From JAKQHY01 sp034429675 (GTDB lineage Bacteria > Chloroflexota > Anaerolineae > B4-G1 > SLSP01): a stretch of DNA of 34,968 bases. A program made the translations under genes and the position numbers. Location of the stretch: positions 1-34,968 of the forward strand of contig DAOUFX010000170.1 of the NCBI GenBank assembly GCA_034429675.1, given 5' to 3'. The notes beneath the pieces are model-generated. The model ran no database searches, was not told the DNA's origin, and worked only from the letters and a program-made list of their open reading frames with translations. This document shows positions 7,918 to 15,645 of this stretch, piece after piece (within the stretch, counting starts at the first letter, position 1; each line of letters opens with the position of its first letter).

Positions 7918-7989
7918 AGCCTTTGTTATCTTTTGAGAATTGCAATGGAAAGTTTGAAGATATCTTAGCGACTTGACTACGCGAAACAA

Positions 7990-8640
7990 TCATGGCTCAA
8001 ACCGAAACCCATGCCCGCGTACGGTCACAATGTAATCATGGTCAGGGTCAAGCTCCACGAGACGCTCTCGCAACCGGTAAACCAGCGCATCCACAGCTTG
8101 ATCGGTAACGCCGCCAACGGCGTCCGGCCACACAGCTGTCACCACTTCCTGCCGGGTTACAACGTTGCCGGGCGCGGCAATCAGCAACAACAACAGCGTG
8201 AACTGCGCCGGAGAAAGCGACGGGTCCAGCTCCTTGCGCCCCAAACAAACACGGCGGGTAGACTCATCCACGACAAGACGCCCGACAACATTTCCCACAT
8301 CACCCAGCGGCAAGGTCGCATCCCCTGCAACAAACCCGATCTGCAAAACTTCCGCCAGCATAATCTCGTCGCCATCATGGAGCCGGTACGGCTGCCCCCG
8401 CACTCGTTCGCCGTTAACCGATGTCCCGTTTTTGCTTCCCAGATCGCGCAACAAATAGCCGTCATGGTCATGCTCAATCCGAACATGATACCGGGAAACC
8501 TGGCGGTCGGTCACAACAATATCACAGTCCGCAGCGCGCCCGATTGTGAACGTGGCCTTTTCCAGGGGCCAGCGCGTGCCGGCCAGCATACCTTTATAGA
8601 TCACCAACAACGGAGAATTTCCCACTTTTGTCTCTGCCAT
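7990..8640 (-). CDS. FHA domain/winged-helix transcriptional regulator
   Basis: 216 residues. An FHA domain at about 31-105 carries the phosphothreonine-binding pattern: GR (34-35), SRYH (49-52) and NGT (71-73). A C-terminal OmpR/PhoB-type winged helix lies at about 118-216: SPAQFTLLLLLI, VTRQEVVTAVW, the recognition helix VDALVYRLRERL and the wing VRGHGFRF. There is no receiver domain, so activation is probably by binding a phosphorylated partner, as in EmbR, though EmbR has the reverse domain order and an extra BTAD domain. Starts at 8697, 8646 and 8640 are possible; 8640 was chosen because GAGG sits 6 nt upstream. It is divergent from the Ser/Thr kinase at 8702, a likely partner, and is followed immediately by the membrane protein gene. 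Confidence 0.9.
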   Translation of the reverse strand: MAETKVGNSPLLVIYKGMLAGTRWPLEKATFTIGRAADCDIVVTDRQVSRYHVRIEHDHDGYLLRDLGSKNGTSVNGERVRGQPYRLHDGDEIMLAEVLQIGFVAGDATLPLGDVGNVVGRLVVDESTRRVCLGRKELDPSLSPAQFTLLLLLIAAPGNVVTRQEVVTAVWPDAVGGVTDQAVDALVYRLRERLVELDPDHDYIVTVRGHGFRFEP

Positions 8641-8665
8641 TGCCATCCTCGAAGTAAAAACCTGC

Positions 8666-8694
8666 TTGACATCTAAATCGGTCTCGTTTATCAT
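8666..8694 (+). promoter_or_regulatory. Consensus promoter implying a leaderless kinase mRNA
   Basis: TTGACA (8666-8671), 17-bp spacer, TATCAT (8689-8694). A start point about 7 nt after the -10 falls at about 8701-8702, exactly at the kinase ATG (8702), so there would be little or no 5' leader. No Shine-Dalgarno sequence precedes the ATG. The promoter lies inside the upstream region of the divergent FHA gene. Confidence 0.75.
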
Positions 8695-8701
8695 CAATCC
8701 G

Positions 8702-9682
8702 ATGGTAAAACTTTTAGAGTCACAAACAATCCTAAAAGAACGCTACAAAATCGCCGGCCCGATCGGGCAAGGCGGCATGGGCGCAGTTTACCAGGCCGAA
8801 GATGTGTTGTTGATCGGGCGCGTGTGCGCCATCAAAGAAATTGCGCCCGATCCCGACCTCGATAAGAAAATGCTCGCACAACTTCAGGAACAATTCCGTC
8901 AAGAGGCTTCGGTTTTAGCGCGCCTGGACCACCCCAACTTACCCAAAGTCTCCGACTATTTCACCCACGCCGGGCGCGAGTACCTGGTTATGGATTTCGT
9001 GCCCGGCCACGATTTACGTGAAATCCTGGATCAAGCCCTGAGTCAAAATCGCTTTCTTGATGAAAAACAAGTCATCAATTGGGCCGACCAACTCTGCGAT
9101 GCGCTCGCCTATCTTCACAGCCAGACCCCGCCCATACTCCACCGGGACATCAAACCTTCCAACATCAAATTGACGCCGTCAGGACTATTAAAGTTGGTAG
9201 ACTTTGGCCTCGTCAAACTTCTAACCAGCGACGAAGCGCGAACGGTAACAATCGTGCAAGGACAAGGCACTGCCGCATACACGCCTCTTGAACAATACGG
9301 CGGCGATGATGTGCATACAGACACACGCAGCGACGTCTATTCGCTCGGCGCGACGCTCTACCATCTGCTGACCGGACGCGCACCGCTGACGGCGCGGGAA
9401 CGTTTCCTGCGCCCGGAGGCATTCATCCCGCCCCGCACTGCGAACCCACATATTTCAATAGGCGTCGAGCAGGCTATCCTAAACGCACTGGAGCTTCATC
9501 CTGATCAGCGCCCACCAAAAGTCGAAACGTTCCAGACGATTTTACACCAAATGGCGCTGCCGGCATCTCTGGCGCCGGTCTTACTTACCCAGCGCGAGTG
9601 GCGACATGCACTGGAATCCAACCTGCCAATCATCGCCGCGGCAGGGGTTTTACTGATTCTATCTATCCTGATGACCCCTTGA
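8702..9682 (+). CDS. PknB-type Ser/Thr protein kinase, membrane-anchored
   Basis: 326 residues. The kinase domain spans about 15-285: glycine loop GQGGMGAVY (22-30), ATP-binding Lys45 in CAIKE, helix-C Glu69, catalytic HRDIKPSNI with Asp149 and Asn154, metal-binding DFG with Asp168, activation segment rich in Thr (EARTVTIVQGQGTAAYTPLEQ) and SDVYSLGATLYHLLTG. All catalytic residues are present. One C-terminal helix (about 308-324) ends the protein, so the kinase faces the cytoplasm with no extracellular sensor. The frame opens at TTG 8666, but that codon is the -35 box; ATG 8702 is therefore preferred. It is divergent from the FHA regulator, a plausible phosphopeptide-binding partner. The 3' end overlaps the opposing GH3-like gene by 20 bp. 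Confidence 0.93.
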   Translation: MVKLLESQTILKERYKIAGPIGQGGMGAVYQAEDVLLIGRVCAIKEIAPDPDLDKKMLAQLQEQFRQEASVLARLDHPNLPKVSDYFTHAGREYLVMDFVPGHDLREILDQALSQNRFLDEKQVINWADQLCDALAYLHSQTPPILHRDIKPSNIKLTPSGLLKLVDFGLVKLLTSDEARTVTIVQGQGTAAYTPLEQYGGDDVHTDTRSDVYSLGATLYHLLTGRAPLTARERFLRPEAFIPPRTANPHISIGVEQAILNALELHPDQRPPKVETFQTILHQMALPASLAPVLLTQREWRHALESNLPIIAAAGVLLILSILMTP

Positions 9683-12524
9683 CCTCGGCCCCTAGAGAGC
9701 GCGGTTTACGTCCCCAAAGACCGTAATAACCGGCCAGTCCAACCAAAACCAGCCCCCCCGCCACCAACGAGAGAATACCGGCCCAAAATTCCCGCCCGGA
9801 TATGTAATACTGCCACGACGGCGCTCCCCAGCGTATCCATGCTATAGCAACAATGTAACCGCTCAATCCTCCAATAGAACCCCAAAACGCAACCCTTAGA
9901 GCAGGAACAACCTCAAAACGGCGGCTGCGGGTCCAAAAGAACCCCGCAAACCATACCAACAAGGCCCCGCTCCACCCCCAAGCCAGCATGGGCACACGCC
10001 GTGGAGTCGGAAGACGAATAGGATCAGGCAAGCGCAGCGTCCTGGGCGGACCGACAACAGGCGTTACCGTCACGTCCGGCGTGGGGGTCAAAGTGGGAGT
10101 AGGCGTGGGTGTAGGAGTAGGCGTGGGCGTGGGTTCGACAGCTTTTGCCTCAAGCCCTTCGCCCTCGCGCGCGGTCAATTCCAATCGAACTGAGGAAATC
10201 GCCGGCTCCGACTGGGCGGTAATAACCAGAAGACCGGCGCGATTCAATGGAGTCGCCGCCATCGCCACACCATCGCGCGATTCGGTCAAAATAGAGCTCA
10301 TAATACTTTCTTGCGGATACGATAGAATAAACTCCACCGGGGTCCCGTCAGGAACCGTATGACCATTCTTGTCCAAAATTTGTCCCGTGCGCAGGTGGAT
10401 AACATCACCGATCACAATACTCTCGGTTGAGGTCAACGGTTGCCCACCCGCGTCTACCAGATTCAGCGAAATAACCTGACCGGGGTCCGGCATAGTCTGC
10501 TTAGAGATGTAATAAGTCAGAGCCGGAATATCTACGGGAGAGTCTCCGGTAGCCACAACGTCACCGAATAACGCGCGGGCACCGACCTCGGCAAATGACT
10601 GACCAGGAGAGTAAAGCGCGTAGTATAAATCTAATTTGCTCACTTCTGTACTATCTAACTCATACGGGGGGCCAAAAGAAAACACCGCCACACGCGCATC
10701 CGGCGGAGCAATAGGATTGGACAAATAAGTTTTCAGAGCCTGGGCATAGGGATCGGAAGGGCCAAGTCCAGTTGTCGAGAAAATTACCCAACGCGCAGTG
10801 TCCAACGCCTTGAGCACCACAGTAGGTGATGTCACATTGCCAGAGAGCAATTCAGTCGGGGAGGATTCGCCCAACACGCCCATCAAATCCGCGAAAGAAA
10901 AGGACTTAATGGAATCAGAGCGTAGAATCTCGGTCCCTTCCGGGCCGTAAAATCGCAATATTGCCTGAGCTAAAGCATTGGAAACCATCTGAGGAGAAGT
11001 CACCGTTTCATCACCAAGTTGGATATCCATCTGCTGGGAAAAAATTACTATGCGGTCTGTCTCTTGCGGCGGTGCAGGTAAAAGGTCTTCCGAGAGAGGG
11101 AACACAAGAGTCAACGCCTGCGCCGCAACTTGCATATTAAGATTGCTATTGTCCTGAGACAAAGTCTGTTCCGTCTCAACAGGATCAACCGCCACCTCTG
11201 CTAAAGAAAAAGTGGGATAAATACGTAATTTCATGCTTAAAATTCGATAAACGGCAGCATCCACCAGAGCCTTGAAAGTAGAATCCGTAGCATAACGCCC
11301 GGCGAGAATGCTCAAAATATCACGGATGTTGGCAAAATGAGCTTCCCAGGAAGCATCGGCGGCAAAGCGATCCAAAATCAACAAGTCGTTCCCGGCGCTT
11401 AACGCATCTTGCGTCACACGGCGCGAGCTAAAAGATAACCCGCCTATCCGATGAATGGACTTTAGAGCCAAATTATCGGCAATCAGCACTCCCCCACTCC
11501 GACGCCAGGGGGCAATTTCTTCAAGATTCATCACCGACTGCAATTGAGCATCCAAACTGATCGGACGGGTTGTAGTACGGGGATTGACCTGAAGGCCACG
11601 ATAACGGATATGCGTCACCACAAAAGCATCAGCGGTATGGTCCGTACCGGGTTCACCATTGGCAGCCACAAAGAACGGCGCCAAATCCACCTGTTTCAGT
11701 TGCGCCAATGTCTGCTGAACCGTGGGAATTTCCTCCGCCAAAACACGATCGGCACTACCCAATCCGGGGAAATGTCGCGGCGCAATTAACAAACGGCCTT
11801 CGCTGCCCTGGCGCAGCCCACGAATATAAGCCTTCCCTAACTCGCCGACCCAGAAAGGATCGCCACCAAAGCTGTTGGTTCCCAAATCGGCAGCATTTCC
11901 GGGTCGAGGTGTATACAACACATCCAAATCAGGGCCAAGCAAAAAATTGATTCCCAAAGCCTGCAATTCCCTACCGAGAACGACGCCCACAGCTTCGGTC
12001 AACTGCCTGTCCCAGGTCGCGCCCAAAGCCATTAGAGTAGGCAACGATGAAGTGCCGGAAATAAAAGCGGTAACCGGAACCTCTTCACTTTCAGATTCAA
12101 CTGCAATGAGAAGGGGGATGTAAGGCACCGATTTCGTCGAAGCCGTCTCGCCGGGGAAGTTTTGCGAAAAGTGTTCCACGGCGTCCCCGGTATACGATTG
12201 AAGACGATTGGTGATCGAAATCAGATCAGAAGGCGCCAATTCCCCTCGCCCTAAATTGCCATTCTCGGGGCGCAGCAGAACTCCTCCCACCCCATAATCC
12301 CGGATAAGCGTTGCAATTTCGGATCTGGCATCAACATCCATTTCCGGAAATGACACAAGCAACAACTGCCCCACCTTCATCTCAGGGGGCATAGCATTCA
12401 TCATCTCCAAAATTGGATCTGGTGTATCAGGGGCAGGTATTACATCCCGCGCTAACACTGGGGACACAGCTGATAGCAACAGGATTAACACCATTATCCT
12501 GCACACCCAAGCTCGGGCGCACAT
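9663..12524 (-). CDS. GH3-like (NagZ-related) membrane-anchored protein, dyad lost
   Basis: 953 residues. Signal peptide or anchor at 1-25. A glycoside hydrolase family 3 N-terminal barrel covers about 35-440: MKVGQLLLVSF, GVGGVLLRPENGN, FLLGPDLDVLY, RHFPGLG near 250 and GVLIADNLAL near 346, where the Asp would be the nucleophile. In NagZ enzymes KHFPGHG is followed by the catalytic D-S-H triplet; by-eye alignment puts V-L-A there, so hydrolase activity is doubtful. The middle is an alpha/beta GH3 C-terminal-like region, then a beta domain, a (PT)n linker near 796-816 and about three helices at 830-945. It probably sits on the cell surface. ATG 12524 has GGAGGAG about 10 nt upstream. Its promoter may be TTGCCT/TACAAT (12576-12549). 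Confidence 0.85.
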   Translation of the reverse strand: MCARAWVCRIMVLILLLSAVSPVLARDVIPAPDTPDPILEMMNAMPPEMKVGQLLLVSFPEMDVDARSEIATLIRDYGVGGVLLRPENGNLGRGELAPSDLISITNRLQSYTGDAVEHFSQNFPGETASTKSVPYIPLLIAVESESEEVPVTAFISGTSSLPTLMALGATWDRQLTEAVGVVLGRELQALGINFLLGPDLDVLYTPRPGNAADLGTNSFGGDPFWVGELGKAYIRGLRQGSEGRLLIAPRHFPGLGSADRVLAEEIPTVQQTLAQLKQVDLAPFFVAANGEPGTDHTADAFVVTHIRYRGLQVNPRTTTRPISLDAQLQSVMNLEEIAPWRRSGGVLIADNLALKSIHRIGGLSFSSRRVTQDALSAGNDLLILDRFAADASWEAHFANIRDILSILAGRYATDSTFKALVDAAVYRILSMKLRIYPTFSLAEVAVDPVETEQTLSQDNSNLNMQVAAQALTLVFPLSEDLLPAPPQETDRIVIFSQQMDIQLGDETVTSPQMVSNALAQAILRFYGPEGTEILRSDSIKSFSFADLMGVLGESSPTELLSGNVTSPTVVLKALDTARWVIFSTTGLGPSDPYAQALKTYLSNPIAPPDARVAVFSFGPPYELDSTEVSKLDLYYALYSPGQSFAEVGARALFGDVVATGDSPVDIPALTYYISKQTMPDPGQVISLNLVDAGGQPLTSTESIVIGDVIHLRTGQILDKNGHTVPDGTPVEFILSYPQESIMSSILTESRDGVAMAATPLNRAGLLVITAQSEPAISSVRLELTAREGEGLEAKAVEPTPTPTPTPTPTPTLTPTPDVTVTPVVGPPRTLRLPDPIRLPTPRRVPMLAWGWSGALLVWFAGFFWTRSRRFEVVPALRVAFWGSIGGLSGYIVAIAWIRWGAPSWQYYISGREFWAGILSLVAGGLVLVGLAGYYGLWGRKPRSLGAEVKGSSG

Positions 12525-12548
12525 TTGTATGATACTCCTCCAGATGTC

Positions 12549-12576
12549 ATTGTATCGCAGAGCCGGTATTAGGCAA
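12549..12576 (-). promoter_or_regulatory. Candidate promoter of the GH3-like gene
   Basis: On the minus strand TTGCCT (12576-12571), 16-bp spacer, TACAAT (12554-12549), ending 24 bp before the ATG. A 7-bp hairpin GTCGGTG/CACCGAC (12597-12617) lies between this and the divergent plus-strand promoter. Confidence 0.5.
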
Positions 12577-12655
12577 ATTACTTAGCCGTGTAAACAGTCG
12601 GTGAGACATCCACCGACAACCACCCCCAACTCTTCACATGCCAACGTCAAACAAT

Positions 12656-12684
12656 TTGCCCATTTAGAATTCATCTGGTACACT
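12656..12684 (+). promoter_or_regulatory. Candidate promoter of the lipoprotein-GT2-TPR operon
   Basis: TTGCCC (12656-12661), 17-bp spacer, TACACT (12679-12684), 27 bp before the ATG at 12712. The match is moderate, but spacing and position are right. Confidence 0.45.
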
Positions 12685-12711
12685 TGCAGCGTTAACGAGG
12701 AGGCAGCAATC

Positions 12712-13950
12712 ATGAAGGTTTGGCATTTACTTTCGATCATCGTATGGAGCGTGACGATTCTCACAAGTTGTGGGCGGTCCCCACTGCTCGAAAAAGTTTC
12801 GTTCGCGCCTGACGTTCTGACACCCAATGCCGACAGCATCACCGATGTGGCCAAAATAGATTTCACACTCAATCGCAGCGCAACCGTCAGCATAACCATC
12901 TACGATCAAAATGGTCGGGCCTACATTTTCCGCCCACCCACGCCGGCAGGCGATGAAACCTACACCGTCTATTTTCCAGGAGTGGTTGAGGGATACGTTC
13001 TTCCCGAAGAATCCTATGAGTATCAAATTCTCAAACGGACACTCCCGGACGGACTCTACACCTGGGAAATTTCAGCAGTGACGGGCGAAGGTGAAAATGC
13101 CAAAATGACCGGTACGTTCACCATCAAGGACGCCGACACGGTGCTACCCGGCATTCGCGGATTCAGCGTATCTCCGGCCAGATTCGCGCCCAACCAGGAT
13201 GGCATTGACGATCGCGTGCAAATCAATCTGTTTTTAGAAAAAGATGTAGAAAGCTCGCAGGTATACCTGGAAGGTAAGGACGGGACTGTCCATCACATAC
13301 CGGAAGATGAAAAACTGGTTGAACCCAACATGCACGGGCTTCATTCCTACGACTGGGATGGCGGCATTGACGCCGGAAATGAACCGCCGGAAGACGGCAT
13401 ATACACGCTATACGCCCGTGCGCGTGACCTCGAAGGGCAAGAGGTCGTTATCAGCAACACGTTGGAAATTGTCAATGCCGGTATGCCGCGAGCCTATATC
13501 CTCAACGGGGAAGTAAAATACTCGGCCACCACCATGGTGCTTTCCGATACCCTGTGTTACACCCTCACGGTCGAAAACGATAGCGAAACACACATCCGCA
13601 CTACCGGACCGTGGCCGGGAACCACCTATCGCAGCGACCAAAACTTCAACACCCTGGGATGGGCCGAAGAGTCGGGCGTCTTCCGCATCGGTATGGATTT
13701 TGACACCAGCCTGCGCAACTACCCCTTCCGGTGGGGTATCGGCGCCCCCGGTGTTGACCTGGAACAGATTGACGGCTACTGGTACCTCCCGCCCGAAGCC
13801 CGTTCCGTAGTCACGGGATGCGTCCAGGTCGTCGAAATGCCGGTGCGCAACCCACTCTACTACTGGACGGGGCTTATCCATGAAGATGTGGAAATCGCTC
13901 AGGTCAACAACCGTGTGGATCCAAACTTCGTGACAATATGGGAACCCTGA
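12712..13950 (+). CDS. Lipoprotein with two FlgD-like Ig domains
   Basis: 412 residues. A lipoprotein signal with hydrophobic core LLSIIVWSVTI and lipobox LTSC gives Cys20 as the lipidated residue. Two FlgD/CHU_C-type Ig-like units follow: one opens LTPNADSITDVAKIDFTLN with ATVSITIYDQNGR, the second opens ARFAPNQDGIDDRVQINLFLEKD with an LEGKDG turn and DWDGGIDAGNEPPEDGIYTLY. A distinct C-terminal region (about 270-412) with several Trp/Tyr and WPGTTYRSDQ was not recognised. The role is probably binding or presenting surface material. The frame opens at 12601, but ATG 12712 has AGGAGG 8 nt upstream and starts the signal peptide. First gene of the operon; the GT2 gene follows after 10 bp. Confidence 0.85.
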   Translation: MKVWHLLSIIVWSVTILTSCGRSPLLEKVSFAPDVLTPNADSITDVAKIDFTLNRSATVSITIYDQNGRAYIFRPPTPAGDETYTVYFPGVVEGYVLPEESYEYQILKRTLPDGLYTWEISAVTGEGENAKMTGTFTIKDADTVLPGIRGFSVSPARFAPNQDGIDDRVQINLFLEKDVESSQVYLEGKDGTVHHIPEDEKLVEPNMHGLHSYDWDGGIDAGNEPPEDGIYTLYARARDLEGQEVVISNTLEIVNAGMPRAYILNGEVKYSATTMVLSDTLCYTLTVENDSETHIRTTGPWPGTTYRSDQNFNTLGWAEESGVFRIGMDFDTSLRNYPFRWGIGAPGVDLEQIDGYWYLPPEARSVVTGCVQVVEMPVRNPLYYWTGLIHEDVEIAQVNNRVDPNFVTIWEP

Positions 13951-13960
13951 CTCGAAAACT

Positions 13961-14908
13961 ATGAGCACGAAAGCCGCTAAACGTTCATTGCCGCAGAAAA
14001 CTAAAATCCAGTTAGCCGTTATCGTCGTTTCCTGGAATGTGTGCGAATTACTGAATGAGTGCCTCGTATCACTACGCGAAGAAATCGAGCGCACGAAAAT
14101 CGCCGCCTCGGTATGGGTAGTGGACAACGCTTCCTCCGATCAGTCCGCGGCAATGGTTCGCCAACAGCATCCATGGGTAAAATTGGACATCTGCCCTGAA
14201 AATTTAGGGTTTGTTCTCGGCAATAACCGTATTCTGCGGTATCTGACTCAGACAGAGATGCCGGCTTATGTGTGGTTGCTCAATCCTGACACGGTCATCC
14301 GTCCGGGAACCCTCGAAATACTGCTGAACTTCTTCGAAAAACATCCACAAGCGGGTCTGATCACGCCGCAGCTTCTCAACACCGACGGGAGCCCGCAATC
14401 CAGCGCTTTCCGATTCCCCGGATTGCTACAACCGCTTTTTGATCTGGGCAAACTTCCGCAGCGGTTCTACTACACACGCTGGAATGGCAGATACCCACAA
14501 ACAACCCCCGAACCCTTCCGCATTGACCATCCACTAGGCGCCGCCATGTTGGCGCGCGGCGAAGCCGTAAAACAAGTCGGACTGCTCGACGAGCGGTTTT
14601 TTATGTATTGCGAGGAGATTGACTGGGCATGGCGTATGCGCAAAGCCGGCTGGGAAGTCTGGATGGTGCCGGAAGCCCAAATTATCCATCACGGCGGCGC
14701 CAGCACCGCTCAGGCGAAACCGGTAACAACCACCTATCTTTGGGAAAGCCGCGCACGACTTTACCGGAAACACAATAATGCGCTTGTGCGGAGCCTGGTG
14801 GGCGCGGTGGTTCGGCGCACATTCTCAAAAATGCGTCCAGAATCACAGGAATGGGAACAGGCGTACCGGCGCATTGTTCAAGCGTGGAAAACGGAGACGA
14901 AAAGCTGA
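13961..14908 (+). CDS. GT2 glycosyltransferase (rhamnosyltransferase-like)
   Basis: 315 residues, soluble. GT-A fold motifs: LAVIVVSWNVCELLNECL at the nucleotide-binding strand, WVVDNASSDQS, the metal/sugar site LLNPDTVIRPG, the acceptor-site loop GAAMLARGEAV, and RFFMYCEEIDWAWRMRKAGW with the putative catalytic base, followed by IIHHGGAS. The pattern fits the WbbL/RfbF-like group that adds rhamnose or related sugars to envelope glycans; the actual sugar cannot be told. It starts at ATG 13961 without a strong ribosome-binding site, and its TGA overlaps the next gene's ATG by one base (TGATG), indicating coupled translation. Confidence 0.92.
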   Translation: MSTKAAKRSLPQKTKIQLAVIVVSWNVCELLNECLVSLREEIERTKIAASVWVVDNASSDQSAAMVRQQHPWVKLDICPENLGFVLGNNRILRYLTQTEMPAYVWLLNPDTVIRPGTLEILLNFFEKHPQAGLITPQLLNTDGSPQSSAFRFPGLLQPLFDLGKLPQRFYYTRWNGRYPQTTPEPFRIDHPLGAAMLARGEAVKQVGLLDERFFMYCEEIDWAWRMRKAGWEVWMVPEAQIIHHGGASTAQAKPVTTTYLWESRARLYRKHNNALVRSLVGAVVRRTFSKMRPESQEWEQAYRRIVQAWKTETKS

Positions 14909-15642
14909 TGCTCAGCGCAGTCATCCTGACCCTGAATGAAGAGCATCACATCGCCGCCTGTATCGAAAGTCTGCGGTGGACCGACCAGATCGTCGTCTTT
15001 GACAGCTTTAGTTCGGATCAAACAGTTTCCCTGGCCCGGCAAGCCGGCGCCGAAATTATCCAGCATCCTTTTGAAAACTATGCACAGCAACGCAATGCTG
15101 CGCTGAATGCCTTGAAGGCTGACTGGATTTTATTCATTGATGCAGACGAACGCGCGACCGAGGAATTGGGAACAGAAATCCGCGACGCAATCACACAAAA
15201 AGATAAAGCCGGGTGGTGGATTCCTCGCCACAATTACATCTTTGGACATCGTATGCGCGGCGCAGGCTGGTGGCCGGATCATCAATTGCGGCTTCTGCGC
15301 CATGGACACGCACGCTACGAGCGTGACGTCCACGAGATTGCCATCCTTGACGGCGGCGAGGGATATTTGACCCATCCGATGATCCACTACAATTACGACA
15401 CACTGGCAAACTTCACCAGAAAACAACGGCGATACGTTGCCTACGATGCCGGGATCTTACTAAAACAAGGGACTCACACCAAATTCTATACGCCGTACAC
15501 ACAGGCAGTGCGCCATTTTTGGTGGCGTTTTGTAACCCTCGACGGGTGGCAAGATGGCGTTTACGGTATCCTTCTGTCTGGATTGATGGGGTACTACGAA
15601 ATGCTTAAATATCGCCAGGTGCGAAGAGCACAAAAGCCCTGA
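14908..15642 (+). CDS. GT2 glycosyltransferase (WaaE/LPS-core-like)
   Basis: 244 residues from ATG 14908, which overlaps the preceding stop. Motifs: LSAVILTLNEEHHIAACIES, IVVFDSFSSDQTVSLARQ, ENYAQQRNAALNALKADWILFIDADER with the DAD metal site, and WWPDHQLRLLRHGHARY. This matches the family that includes WaaE/KdtX-type beta-glucosyl or heptosyl transferases; in a presumed monoderm bacterium the acceptor is more likely a lipid-linked or secreted glycan. The longer frame from 14851 would overlap the previous gene by 58 nt and adds residues foreign to the family, so it was rejected. GGAG lies about 12 nt upstream. The TPR gene follows after 3 bp. Confidence 0.92.
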   Translation: MLSAVILTLNEEHHIAACIESLRWTDQIVVFDSFSSDQTVSLARQAGAEIIQHPFENYAQQRNAALNALKADWILFIDADERATEELGTEIRDAITQKDKAGWWIPRHNYIFGHRMRGAGWWPDHQLRLLRHGHARYERDVHEIAILDGGEGYLTHPMIHYNYDTLANFTRKQRRYVAYDAGILLKQGTHTKFYTPYTQAVRHFWWRFVTLDGWQDGVYGILLSGLMGYYEMLKYRQVRRAQKP

Positions 15643-15645
15643 TCT

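Noticed and set aside
8666..8701. TTG start 12 codons upstream for the kinase
   Set aside because: That codon is part of the -35 hexamer of the kinase promoter, so it would not be transcribed from it.
12601..12711. 37-codon N-terminal extension of the Ig-fold lipoprotein
   Set aside because: It would cover the predicted promoter and precede the lipoprotein signal; ATG 12712 has a strong ribosome-binding site.
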